This document shows, piece by piece, positions 23,370 to 32,470 of a stretch of DNA of 38,003 bases. Source of the stretch: Streptacidiphilus pinicola (GTDB lineage Bacteria > Actinomycetota > Actinomycetes > Streptomycetales > Streptomycetaceae); NCBI RefSeq assembly GCF_003258295.1, contig NZ_QKYN01000191.1, positions 1 through 38,003 on the forward strand, in the 5' to 3' direction. Numbering within the stretch: position 1 is the first letter of the stretch; each line of letters begins with the position of its first letter. Both the position numbers and the translations under genes were made by a program. A model generated the notes under the pieces. The model ran no database searches. It saw only the letters and a list, made by a program, of their open reading frames with translations, and was not told where the DNA came from.

Positions 23370-24035
23370 ATGACGGTTGTTCAGATCCTCGCGAAACTCG
23401 GCGCGGGCCTTACCCTGCTCGCCGCGACCTGTGCGTTCACCGGTGCGCCGGCTGCCGCGCACGCCGACACCCGCCCCAGCGACTCCTGCTCTGCCGCCTT
23501 CGAGAACGGCGACGCCCGGCTCGGGCCGGCACAGTTGCCGACCACCGGTCCCGTCGGGCGCGAGCTGCGCGGTTACCAGCGCACGGGCGGAGCCTCCGAG
23601 CAGTCCTTCCTCGCGCAGTACTGGGATCCGGCCGCCAACGCCGGCGCTGGCGGTTGGCGTTACCCGCCGCAGAACGGCTTCCTGCTCAAGCCCGACGGCT
23701 CTCCCATCGAGGTCCACCAGCACCTCGGTCCGGGCCAGGACGTCGACCGCTACGGCAGCGAGTACGGCGGCTTCCTCGCCCCCGAGGGCGCGGCCTACGA
23801 CTCCCGTGCCATCCCGCCGCAGAGCCTGGACGGCCAGCCGCCGGCCGGGTGCAACTACCACGCCTACCGGGTGCTCAAGCCCTTCGAGGTCGAGGGCGGC
23901 CCGATCGCACCCTGGTTCAACCAGCCCGGGCTGGGCTGGCAGTACCAGCTCGACGCGACGCTCGTGCCGGGCGCGCCCGCGCGGCTGAACGTGCTGTGGC
24001 TGGTGCAGAACGGCTTTCTGGAACGTCTGATCTGA
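23370..24035 (+). CDS. Secreted TNT-domain protein (probable NAD+ glycohydrolase)
   Basis: A 221-aa protein with a Sec signal peptide (about 1-32). The C-terminal TNT (tuberculosis necrotizing toxin) domain spans about 97-215. It shows WRYPPQNGFL, QDVDRYGSEYGGFLAPEG, SRAIPP, NYHAYRVLKPFEV and IAPWFNQPGLGWQYQLD. By spacing, Arg127, His164 and Gln191 match the Arg/His/Gln set needed for NAD+ hydrolysis in M. tuberculosis TNT (inference, not an alignment). Cys40 and Cys161 may form a disulfide. ATG 23370 has no good ribosome site. No neighbouring gene resembles the TNT immunity protein, so the enzyme probably acts only outside the cell. It is divergent from the ArsR/MFS operon. Confidence 0.82.
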   Translation: MTVVQILAKLGAGLTLLAATCAFTGAPAAAHADTRPSDSCSAAFENGDARLGPAQLPTTGPVGRELRGYQRTGGASEQSFLAQYWDPAANAGAGGWRYPPQNGFLLKPDGSPIEVHQHLGPGQDVDRYGSEYGGFLAPEGAAYDSRAIPPQSLDGQPPAGCNYHAYRVLKPFEVEGGPIAPWFNQPGLGWQYQLDATLVPGAPARLNVLWLVQNGFLERLI

Positions 24036-24054
24036 CCCGGCCGCACCCGCGGCA

Positions 24055-24081
24055 CCCGGGGTCAGGGCCCCTGGCCCCGGG
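24055..24081 (+). terminator. Terminator hairpin after the TNT gene
   Basis: A 12-bp stem (24055-24066 with 24070-24081, one G:U pair) with the triloop GCC, 20 nt after the TNT stop codon. Confidence 0.6.
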
Positions 24082-24124
24082 CATTCCCTGGTGCGCGTCG
24101 CTGCGGGCCTGGTAGGAAGAGGCC

Positions 24125-24997
24125 ATGAGCAGCGACGTTCGCACCGCGCAGGACCAGGCCCATGCCCGAGCCGCCGAGCGGGCGCTGAGCCACGTGGCGG
24201 CCCGCTCCGGTGGTGAGCCGGTGGACCGGGCGCTGCGGGTCACGCTGAACTTCCATCCCGACCGCGTCGGCGGGGACGGCACACCGCTGTTGGAGCAGTT
24301 GCGGGCGGACGGGGTCTACCGGTCGCAGTTCGTGACCGGTACCAGCAACGGGGGGCTCGCCGCCCATCCGGGCGGGGACCGGTGGCGGTGGGAGAGCCGG
24401 ATCTTCGGTGGTGCCTACGACGGCGGGGCGCCGGAGGCCCGGCCGGTCTACGGTGCGTTGAACGTCCGGCGCCGGTCCGTGGGGGGTTCGCCGCGCTTCG
24501 GCTCCGCGCATCTGCGGCTGCGCGCCGGAGTTCTCGACCGGGCGACGTTCTGCTTCCCGGACAGTTTCTACGAGCCGTCGACCTTCGGGGTCGGCGACGC
24601 CGCGTCGGCCGTGATCGCCGCCGCGCTCGCGGACGACGGACCGTCGGATCCGCTGGACGGCTACGTCGAGGCCCAGATCCACGGACCGGTGCTGCTGGAG
24701 CGCGACGTCGAGGCGCTGGTGCTGGACCCGTGCTACCGGGACACGGCCGTCGAGGCACAGGCCCGGCGGCTGCCCGTGCCGCTGGAGTGGCACGGGGGCT
24801 TCCGGTTGACCGTCAGCGAGCTGCGGCGTCACCCCGACTACCGCGGCCCGGAGTTCGTGGAGCTCGGGGCCCTGATCGCCGAGGACGGCCGACTCGACCC
24901 CCGCGTCATCGGCGACGCCGTCCGCACCAAGCGGCACGACCCGCAGTCACTCAAACGGGTCTGGCACTACCTCGCGCACTTCGGCGCTCCGGCCTAG
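24125..24997 (+). CDS. DUF3626 family protein
   Basis: A 290-aa cytoplasmic protein that matches the DUF3626 family as I know it: LNFHPDRV near 41-48, YRSQFVTGTSNGGLAAHPGG, YGALNVRRR, PRFGSAHLRLR, TFCFPDSF and the C-terminal HPDYRGPEF. The conserved His, Asp, Arg and Ser residues suggest an enzyme, but no activity is established to my knowledge. ATG 24125 is preceded by GGAAGAGG. It follows the TNT gene on the same strand, separated by a terminator, so a joint role is not certain. Its stop codon overlaps that of the convergent MerR regulator (CTAG). Confidence 0.8.
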   Translation: MSSDVRTAQDQAHARAAERALSHVAARSGGEPVDRALRVTLNFHPDRVGGDGTPLLEQLRADGVYRSQFVTGTSNGGLAAHPGGDRWRWESRIFGGAYDGGAPEARPVYGALNVRRRSVGGSPRFGSAHLRLRAGVLDRATFCFPDSFYEPSTFGVGDAASAVIAAALADDGPSDPLDGYVEAQIHGPVLLERDVEALVLDPCYRDTAVEAQARRLPVPLEWHGGFRLTVSELRRHPDYRGPEFVELGALIAEDGRLDPRVIGDAVRTKRHDPQSLKRVWHYLAHFGAPA

Positions 24998-25845
24998 GCC
25001 GGCTCCTCGGTGGGTTCGTCGATCGGCCAGGCGATCTCCATGCGGTTGTCCGGGTCGTCCGCGATCCCGGTCCACCGGCGGTAGATCATCCGGACCGGGC
25101 CCGCAAAGGCGAAGCCGTGCTCGGTGATCCACGCGGCGACGGCGTCGTAAGCGCCGAGGATCTGCGGGAAGCCGGCGGCCGCTCCCTCCACCTCCGTGCA
25201 GGCGAGGGTGGTTTCGGGAAGCTCGCGCACGGTCATGCCGTCGGGCAGGTCCGTGGGTTGCGCGCCCTGCACCCAGAACGGCAGGCACGCCTCCACGAGT
25301 GTCTCGTTCTCGTCGTCGCACACGCCGTGGAACCGGACGAAAGCGGGCCCGGCGAAGGTGAGCGGGCCCCGGCCGGCGACCTCGTACATCTCGCGGTAGG
25401 CGCCACGGAGGAAGGCGTCGAGCCCGGAGTTGTCCACGGTCGCCCCGCGGACGAGGGTCCGTTCGGCGACGCCCTGGCGAACGGTGACGCGGTGGGTCAT
25501 CTCTGCTCCTTCGGTCAGTCGACTCAACAGGCTGTGGACCACGGAGCGCTGCACCTCCAGCCGTCGCTCGGCCGCCCGCAGATGCGACCGCAGGGCGGCG
25601 ACCAGCTCCTGCTCGCCGCCGTCGAGCAGACGACGCACCTCCTCGACGGGGATGTCCAGCTGCCGGAGCGCCCTGATCGACTGCGCCGTCCGCACCTGGT
25701 CACGTTGGAAGTACCGGTAGCCGCTCGCCGGATCGACGAACGCCGGCACCAGCACGCCACACGCGTCGTAGTGCCGAAGCGCGGTGACCGAGAGGCCGCT
25801 GGCCTGCGAGAACTGCCCTATCGGCAGCAGGTTTCTCCTGTCCAC
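24994..25845 (-). CDS. MerR-family regulator with GyrI-like effector domain
   Basis: A 283-aa regulator. The N-terminal MerR domain (LPIGQFSQASGLSVTALRHY, then DACGVLVP and the GYRYFQRDQV wing) covers about 5-75, followed by a coiled-coil linker near 85-115. The C-terminal part contains a GyrI-like/SOUL-type ligand module that in relatives binds hydrophobic compounds. The start is GTG 25845: a MerR-type promoter with a 19-bp spacer lies immediately upstream, so the longer frames reaching ATG 25914 or GTG 25932 would begin before the promoter. The mRNA is therefore almost leaderless and the gene autoregulated. No target operon other than itself is apparent. Confidence 0.85.
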   Translation of the reverse strand: MDRRNLLPIGQFSQASGLSVTALRHYDACGVLVPAFVDPASGYRYFQRDQVRTAQSIRALRQLDIPVEEVRRLLDGGEQELVAALRSHLRAAERRLEVQRSVVHSLLSRLTEGAEMTHRVTVRQGVAERTLVRGATVDNSGLDAFLRGAYREMYEVAGRGPLTFAGPAFVRFHGVCDDENETLVEACLPFWVQGAQPTDLPDGMTVRELPETTLACTEVEGAAAGFPQILGAYDAVAAWITEHGFAFAGPVRMIYRRWTGIADDPDNRMEIAWPIDEPTEEPA

Positions 25846-25852
25846 GGCTCCG

Positions 25853-25883
25853 AGGGTGCCGTCTCGCGCTACCTGAGAGTCAA
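25853..25883 (-). promoter_or_regulatory. MerR-type promoter (19-bp spacer) with operator
   Basis: On the minus strand TTGACT (25883-25878), spacer of 19 nt, CACCCT (25858-25853). The spacer region carries the inverted repeat TCTC...GAGA. Over-long spacers corrected by DNA twisting are the hallmark of MerR control. GTG 25845 starts 7 nt after the -10. Confidence 0.6.
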
Positions 25884-25935
25884 GCCCGTTCTCGGACGGC
25901 GGCTTTGCCGCCATCGCCCAGGGGCCTCCCACCGA

Positions 25936-26256
25936 TCAGGCCATCCAGACCACGTCGCTCAGGCGCAGCTCGCGGTGGTCGGGCAGCACCACGTAGGAGA
26001 CCAGGACCGGCTCACGCGGTATCACCAGCGAGAGCCGGCCGTCGGAGAGCCGCACCCCCGGCGGTTCGCGTCCCGCCGTGACGGCCGCGCCCGCCTCCAG
26101 GGTGAGGGCGCGCAGGAAGCGCAGCACCGAGCGGCACAGCGTCTCGCCGGCCTCGCCGGACTTGAGCATGTCGAGCAGCACGTCGTCGACGCCCGGCCCG
26201 GTGACCAGGCTCCAGCCGGACGGGGTCCCGTGCGGCGTCGGATCCGGCCCGGTCAA
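25936..26256 (-). CDS. Small RelE/ParE-like protein, possible toxin of a TA pair
   Basis: A 106-aa protein starting at TTG 26256, which overlaps the TGA of the preceding gene (TTGA). The C-terminal half, RLSLVIPREPVLVSYVVLPD followed by HRELRLSDVVW, has the two-strand pattern seen near the end of RelE/ParE toxins. The helix-rich N-terminal half contains DDVLLDMLKSGEAGETLCRS. No catalytic residue set can be confirmed by eye. Its tight coupling behind a DUF6247-like protein supports a toxin-antitoxin or similar two-gene module. Longer upstream frames are Arg-rich shadows of that gene. Confidence 0.55.
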   Translation of the reverse strand: MTGPDPTPHGTPSGWSLVTGPGVDDVLLDMLKSGEAGETLCRSVLRFLRALTLEAGAAVTAGREPPGVRLSDGRLSLVIPREPVLVSYVVLPDHRELRLSDVVWMA

Positions 26257-26543
26257 TCCAGCCCGCCGACGCGCTGGACGAGCTCCTCCAGCGGGACGCC
26301 GCCGCGCCGGGCGCGCGCGTCGGCCAGGCGCTCGGCGCGACCGGGCAACTGGTCCAGCATGGCCTCGCGCCACCACGTCTCGATCACCAGGTTGATCGGC
26401 TCTCCGGCCTCGGCGCCCAGCACCTCCGCGTAGAAGGCGAGGCGCTTCTCACTGCTCAGCGCGTTGCCGACGGCCTGGATGCTGCGCGGGATGGCCGGGA
26501 CGCGCGGATCGTCGTCGGCACGGTGGACCGGCTGTGCGCTCAA
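26253..26543 (-). CDS. DUF6247-like small protein, possible antitoxin
   Basis: A 96-aa protein starting at TTG 26543, with GGAGG six nt upstream. The central region, VPAIPRSIQAVGNALSSEKR and then LAFYAEV with INLVIETWWREAM, resembles the DUF6247 pattern (an alanine-rich helix after a PxxI segment, then a VLxxWWRxAxL motif). That family is often paired with RelE-like proteins in Streptomyces. Its stop codon overlaps the next gene's TTG start. Upstream lies a GC-rich repeat tract rather than a clear promoter. Confidence 0.6.
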   Translation of the reverse strand: MSAQPVHRADDDPRVPAIPRSIQAVGNALSSEKRLAFYAEVLGAEAGEPINLVIETWWREAMLDQLPGRAERLADARARRGGVPLEELVQRVGGLD

Positions 26544-26625
26544 CGCCTGCCTCCTGGGTCGGGGCGGTTGCTCCCACCAACGTACCGCCCCGGGCCCCGC
26601 CGTGGGGCGGCGCCCGGGGCTTCCG

Positions 26626-26700
26626 CGTCCGCGCTCCCACGTCCGCGCTCCCGCGTCCGGGCTTCGGCGTCCGGCGCCCGGCGCCCGGCGCCCGGCTCAC
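26626..26700. repeat. Degenerate GC-rich tandem repeats
   Basis: CGTCCGCGCTCCC occurs at 26626-26638 and 26640-26652. Related CGTCCGG units and three consecutive GCCCGGC units follow, up to about 26697. It is a low-complexity tract between the oxidase stop and the DUF6247-like gene, with no coding bias. Confidence 0.55.
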
Positions 26701-26706
26701 ACGGGG

Positions 26707-27696
26707 TCACAGGCCGGGCGGCCCCGCCTGCTTCACCAGGTCCAGCACCTCGGCGGCGCAGCCCCAGGAGACGGTGACGCCCGCGCCGCCGTGGCCGTAG
26801 TTGTGGACGAGCAGCCCGCCGGGGCTCTCCTCCGCCTCCAGCCGCACCTGGTCGCGCGTGGGACGCAGGCCGACCCGGGTCTCCAGCACCTCCGCGCCGC
26901 GCAGTTCGGGCAGCACGCGGAGGCAGTTGCGCACGATCGTCTCCGTGGTGGCCGCGGACGGCTCCAGCGACTCGTCGCCGCGCTGCGTGGTGCCGCCGAG
27001 CACGGCCGTGTTCCCGTGCGGGAAGGCGTAGATCAGCTCCGGCGCGCCGGGTGTGTCGTCGCCGAAGAACTCGCGCAGCTCCCCGCTGTGCCGGACCAGC
27101 ACCGCCTGACCGCGCACCGGGACGACCTTCGGGTCCGGCACCAGCGTGGCCGCGCCGATGCCCGAGCAGTTGACGACGACGGGGGCCTCCCCCGCTGCCT
27201 CGGCGAGCGAGCCGTAGCGGTGGTTCCGCATGAGCCCGCCGGCCCGCGCGAGCCGCTGTTCGAGCCAGGCGAGGTAGCGGGGCATCTCGATGACGGGCGC
27301 CCGCAGCCGCCAGCCGAAGACGTAGCCGGGCCGCAGCTCCGTCCCGGTGCAGAGCCGCGCACCCGCGGCGACGGCCCAGCGCGGCGGCTCGGTGGGCGTC
27401 ATCGACTGGTGGCTGCCCCAGATCAGGGCCACCCCGGTCTCCTCCGTGCGCTCGGCCAGTTCCTCGAAGACGGGTCGGCTGCTCCGCGCCCATCCGTCCA
27501 CCCGCTGCTCCGGACCGATCAGGAACGGCCCCCAGGTGGCGCCCGCCGCCACGGACGTGGTCGCCCCCGGCGGCCGCTCCGCGTCCACCCGCACCGCCAG
27601 CCCGGCCTCGGCCAGGACCACCGCCGTCGTCAGCCCGATCACCCCGGCCCCGACGATCACCACGTCAGGACGTCCCACCTCACTGTTCGCGCTCAT
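26707..27696 (-). CDS. D-amino-acid oxidase (FAD-dependent)
   Basis: A 329-aa flavoprotein that oxidatively deaminates D-amino acids to 2-oxo acids, ammonia and H2O2. The FAD-binding DVVIVGAGVIGLTTAVVLAE lies at about 11-30, with an Ala/Gly-rich ATTSVAAGATWGPF adenine region. The C-terminal DAAO signature is LLVHNYGHGGAGVTVSWGCA. The active-site segment VGLRPTRDQVRLE carries the substrate-carboxylate Arg. The start is ATG 27696 with GAAGG at 7 nt; longer frames are antisense shadows. It may recycle peptidoglycan D-amino acids. No operon partner is evident. Confidence 0.92.
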   Translation of the reverse strand: MSANSEVGRPDVVIVGAGVIGLTTAVVLAEAGLAVRVDAERPPGATTSVAAGATWGPFLIGPEQRVDGWARSSRPVFEELAERTEETGVALIWGSHQSMTPTEPPRWAVAAGARLCTGTELRPGYVFGWRLRAPVIEMPRYLAWLEQRLARAGGLMRNHRYGSLAEAAGEAPVVVNCSGIGAATLVPDPKVVPVRGQAVLVRHSGELREFFGDDTPGAPELIYAFPHGNTAVLGGTTQRGDESLEPSAATTETIVRNCLRVLPELRGAEVLETRVGLRPTRDQVRLEAEESPGGLLVHNYGHGGAGVTVSWGCAAEVLDLVKQAGPPGL

Positions 27697-27800
27697 GGCC
27701 CGACCTTCGCACAGCCCCGTGGCGGGCGCACCGGTGCCGACGCAGAACGGCGTGATCATGCCGCCCGCCCGCCGCGCGCAAGCGGTCGGGACGGCGGCGT

Positions 27801-28430
27801 TCAGGCGCGCTTGGGGAAGGTCAGGTCCATCAGGCCCTTCTTCGGGTCCGGCGAGAGCTGCCAGTCGTAGCGCACGACCGCGGCCAGCGCGAGCAGCAGG
27901 CCGATCCGCCGGTCGTGGATCCGCAGCGAATAGCGCGGATGCACGCCCTTCAACCGCGCGAACTCGAACCCCTCGCGGCGCCCGCCCTCGCCCTCGTTCT
28001 CGTCCGCCGGTCCGCGGAAGCGAACGCGGTACTCGAAGGCCATCTCCAGCGCCCCCGCGAGCGGCACCGCCGCCACCGTGGTGCCGTGCCGCAACCGGGC
28101 GCCGGTGCCCCGGGCCACCCCGGTGAGCGCCGGCAGGCCCGGCTGCTCGGCGGTCCACGTCTCGCGCCGGCCGCGCGAGCCGGGCTCGTGACTGACCGTG
28201 CCGCGCATCACCCGCTCGACGTCCTTGGCCCCGACCGCCGTCACCCACCCCGCCGGGGTGTCCAGCCGCGGCCCGGTGAACACCTGCAGTGGGTGCGGCG
28301 AGTCGTAGAAGTAGGGCTTGTACAGCCGGACCACCGGCACCTCGGACCGGCCCGGGAGCACGTCGAACGTGGTGCTGTCGCGCTCGTTGCGCACGAGGAC
28401 CATGGCCTCGTCGAGCTGTGGTACCGACAT
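27801..28430 (-). CDS. Conserved hypothetical protein
   Basis: A 209-aa soluble protein beginning MSVPQLDEAMVLVRNERDST with a beta-rich body. It ends in FEFARLKGVHPRYSLRIHDR, then RIGLLLALAAVVRYDW. The pattern vaguely recalls tubby/scramblase-like (LURP1) beta barrels, but I cannot confirm this. ATG 28430 has GGGAAGG seven nt upstream. No signal peptide. The function is unknown; codon bias supports a real gene. Confidence 0.6.
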   Translation of the reverse strand: MSVPQLDEAMVLVRNERDSTTFDVLPGRSEVPVVRLYKPYFYDSPHPLQVFTGPRLDTPAGWVTAVGAKDVERVMRGTVSHEPGSRGRRETWTAEQPGLPALTGVARGTGARLRHGTTVAAVPLAGALEMAFEYRVRFRGPADENEGEGGRREGFEFARLKGVHPRYSLRIHDRRIGLLLALAAVVRYDWQLSPDPKKGLMDLTFPKRA

Positions 28431-28537
28431 ACGCCAACCTTCCCTCGCAGAGCCACAGATGACGAACAGCCAGAAAGGCTAACAGACGAAGATCGTCAGA
28501 CCTCGGCCGGACCTCGCCCGGAACCCGCCGACTCTCG

Positions 28538-28930
28538 TCATCCCCCGGCCAGCGGAACCAGCTTGACGAAGACGAGCGACAGCTCGGCCCCGACCTCCAC
28601 GACCTCGTCCAGCTCCTCGACCTGACGGTCCCCGACCAGCACGAGGAACCCGTTCCCCGCGAAGGCGCGCTCCGCGATCTCGGCCTGCGCCTCCCAGTCG
28701 AGCGTGCGCGCCTCCCGCAGCCGGTAGCCGTTCAGCTCCACCTCGGCGTCGGTGGGGCGGACCAGGCCGTGGAACCGCACGCCCGGCCGGGCGTTGTGCC
28801 GTGCGACCTCCTCGCGCACGCGGATCCGGATCAGCTCCCGCACCGTCATCCGGTCGGGCAGCCCACCCACCTCGAACGCCCCGACCGGCCGGCCCATGGC
28901 GGTCTCGTCCTTGAACGTCACCGTGGCCAA
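28538..28930 (-). CDS. Hypothetical protein coupled to the DUF4132 gene
   Basis: A 130-aa protein starting at TTG 28930, only one base after the stop of the DUF4132 gene (TGA, C, TTG), with GGGGAG six nt upstream inside that gene. It contains GGLPDRMTVRELIRIRVREE, then EVARHNARP, and GYRLREARTLDWEAQAEIAE, then the ending LVPLAGG. It is a mixed alpha/beta protein with no recognised catalytic motif. The close coupling makes it a likely partner of the DUF4132 protein, as seen for accessory proteins that follow DUF4132 genes in actinomycetes. Confidence 0.65.
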   Translation of the reverse strand: MATVTFKDETAMGRPVGAFEVGGLPDRMTVRELIRIRVREEVARHNARPGVRFHGLVRPTDAEVELNGYRLREARTLDWEAQAEIAERAFAGNGFLVLVGDRQVEELDEVVEVGAELSLVFVKLVPLAGG

Positions 28931-28931
28931 G

Positions 28932-30974
28932 TCAGGCTCCCCTGCGGATCTGGCTGAGGATCGACGGGTCCGTGATCCGGGTGTCGTCGGCGAGCAGGAA
29001 CGCCTTACTGAGGATCAACGACAGGCGCTCGTCCTCGAACGGCAGGAACACCTTCCCGCCCACAGCCGCCCCCTTGGCCGCCGGAACCACACACAGATAG
29101 GCACCGCTCGGCTCCATCACCACATTCGCCGACCCCAGATGGATCCGATACGACGCCAGCTCACCCCGCACCACCAAGAAGCGCCCCTCCACCGTGCACC
29201 GGCCGGCGATCCTCAGACGCGGCAGAATCCGCTCCAGGGCCTCACGGCGGATCGCGGCGGTCCCGGAGAGGTCGGCGAAGGCCGCGGACCGCCAGTAGGC
29301 GGCGTAGCGGTCCTCGCCGCGGTCGGACCAGGTGGGGTCGGCGGCTATGGAGGTGACGGAGACGAAGAGGTCGACGTCGCGCATGGCCTCGCTGAGGACG
29401 GCGGGTGGGACCTCGGCGACGGCGACCGGCTGCCAGCGGCGGCCGTCCCGGCGGTCGAAGCGGACCTGGTCGGTGGTCGCGTGGTCGGGGCTGTAGGCGA
29501 AGTCCGTGTCGGCCGGCTCGTGGTGGAAGCGGGCGCGCCACCGGCCGTCGCCGAACTCGGCGCGCGCCTCACCGTCCCAGCCGCCGTCGTGGTTGCACAG
29601 GTAGTTGGCCTGCCAGCCGCGTTCCTTGAAGAGGGCGTAGAGCCGCTGGTAGTGGACGACGTGTGCGGCGAAGCGGTTGGAGTACCCGCCGGTCTGCTGC
29701 TCCGCCGGGGTGAGCAGGTAGATCTCGCGGAAGGCCTGCTTGAACGGCTGCCGCTGCCGGTCCGTCAGGACGCGCTCGCGCCAGGCGCGGACCTCGTCGA
29801 CCGTCGCGCGGATCGGGTGCCACAGCCGGACCTCCACCGGGCTGCCGGCCGGCTCGGCCCCGGGCGCGGCGGCGTGCCAGACGCCGTCCGCACCCGCGAA
29901 CTCCCAGATCAGACCCCGGACCAGCAACCCGGTGACGGGGTGGTCGCGGTAGTGGCGGCGCCACTCGTCGTACGGCCAGGTGCGGTCCGTGGACAGCAGC
30001 GCCTCGAGCCGGGCGCGCTCGCCGGACAGCGTGCCTCGCACCTCCTTGGCCAGCTTCCTGAGCTGCGCGAGCTCCTCGGCGCAGCGTTCCTTGAGCACGG
30101 CCGGAGCGGTGCGAGAGGTGCGGCCGTCGGGAGCGGTGAACGTCAGCCGGACCGTCGTCGCGTCCTCGATCGCGAGGCGCGCCCGGTGGCCGTTCGCCAG
30201 CGGCCGCTCCAGGGAGCCGTCCGGGCCGAGGCCGTGGTCGGGGACGTTGCGCTCGACGAGCTGCGCGGCGGTGATCCCGGCGCGCTCGGCGGCCGTGGTC
30301 AGCGCGGTGTCGACCTGCTTGCGCAGAGCCCGGTCGCGGATGCGCGAGCGCAGCAGCCACAGCGCCTCCAGCGCCGACGCGTCCTCCACCTCGGCCAGCG
30401 CGTTGATCGCCGCTCCGGCGATCTTGGCGTCCTCGATGAGGCCGCCGCCCGGAACGCCGGCGCGCAACGCGAGCGCGGTGAGCCCCGGTACCGTCCCGGC
30501 CCCGCCGGTCAGAGCTGCGGCCCAGACCAGACCCCGCGCGAGGTCGCGGGCGTCCTGCTGCACCAAGTAGTGGTAGTGGTAGCCGTCCCCGAACCACCCC
30601 GCGTGGGCGCCGTGCGTCTTGCTGCACTGCGGCTCGTCCTCGGCCAGGCGGCGAAGGGCCTCCGCGACGAGCTCGCGCGCCGACGCCGCGTCGACGAGCC
30701 CCGGGCAGGCGCGCCGCCAGCGCTGCGTCGGGCGCGGGCCGGAAAGGCCGCCCAGGTGCCGCACGAGCGTGACGAGTTCGGGCGTGACCGCGTGCTCCCG
30801 CAGCGGCTCGGCCCAGACGCCGTAGGCGGGGACGAGCCCCTCGGGCATCCTCGCCTCGGCCTGCGCGGGCAGGCCGACGGGCGCGGCGGACCGCGCAGCG
30901 GCAGACCGGGCGGCCGAGGGCGCGGGCGCGGCGGGGTGCGGGACCGCGGTGACCGGGGTGTCGTCGTCGAGCAT
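28932..30974 (-). CDS. DUF4132 domain protein
   Basis: A 680-aa cytoplasmic protein. The DUF4132 region occupies roughly 380-600 and includes RQPFKQAFREIYLLTPAEQQ, YSNRFAAHVVHYQRLYALFK and the downstream LFVSVTSIAADPTW. The C-terminal tail has FEDERLSLILSKAFLLADD. The N-terminal half is helical and includes EDASALEALWLLRSRIRDRA, resembling HEAT-like repeats that accompany this domain. Its biochemical role is unknown to me. ATG 30974 has no ribosome site. CACGAT lies 6 nt upstream as a possible -10 for a leaderless mRNA, though the -35 is unclear. It forms an operon with the 130-aa gene. Confidence 0.82.
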   Translation of the reverse strand: MLDDDTPVTAVPHPAAPAPSAARSAAARSAAPVGLPAQAEARMPEGLVPAYGVWAEPLREHAVTPELVTLVRHLGGLSGPRPTQRWRRACPGLVDAASARELVAEALRRLAEDEPQCSKTHGAHAGWFGDGYHYHYLVQQDARDLARGLVWAAALTGGAGTVPGLTALALRAGVPGGGLIEDAKIAGAAINALAEVEDASALEALWLLRSRIRDRALRKQVDTALTTAAERAGITAAQLVERNVPDHGLGPDGSLERPLANGHRARLAIEDATTVRLTFTAPDGRTSRTAPAVLKERCAEELAQLRKLAKEVRGTLSGERARLEALLSTDRTWPYDEWRRHYRDHPVTGLLVRGLIWEFAGADGVWHAAAPGAEPAGSPVEVRLWHPIRATVDEVRAWRERVLTDRQRQPFKQAFREIYLLTPAEQQTGGYSNRFAAHVVHYQRLYALFKERGWQANYLCNHDGGWDGEARAEFGDGRWRARFHHEPADTDFAYSPDHATTDQVRFDRRDGRRWQPVAVAEVPPAVLSEAMRDVDLFVSVTSIAADPTWSDRGEDRYAAYWRSAAFADLSGTAAIRREALERILPRLRIAGRCTVEGRFLVVRGELASYRIHLGSANVVMEPSGAYLCVVPAAKGAAVGGKVFLPFEDERLSLILSKAFLLADDTRITDPSILSQIRRGA

Positions 30975-31041
30975 GGCGAGATCGTGGCAGACGCGACTGA
31001 CAACCGCCGATCACAGCCCCGCGCGAGCGGGTGACCGGACG

Positions 31042-32286
<1,245 letters not shown>

Positions 32287-32356
32287 GCGAACAGTCTTCC
32301 CCGCACCCGGCCTCCGTACGACGATGACGCGCGATCACCCCACCATCGAGCGACCC

Positions 32357-32385
32357 TTGACTTCTCGCACGCCCGGCACCACCGT
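32357..32385 (+). promoter_or_regulatory. Candidate promoter of the cholesterol-oxidase-like gene
   Basis: TTGACT (32357-32362), 17-nt spacer, CACCGT (32380-32385), upstream of ATG 32471. The -35 is near consensus; the -10 is weak. Confidence 0.35.
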
Positions 32386-32470
32386 TCCCTCTGACGATCC
32401 ATCAGCTACCGCTGTCAGCTGACCGCACGCAGCCCGGCGCGGCCCCTCAGGAGGGACGGCGACGCAACCC

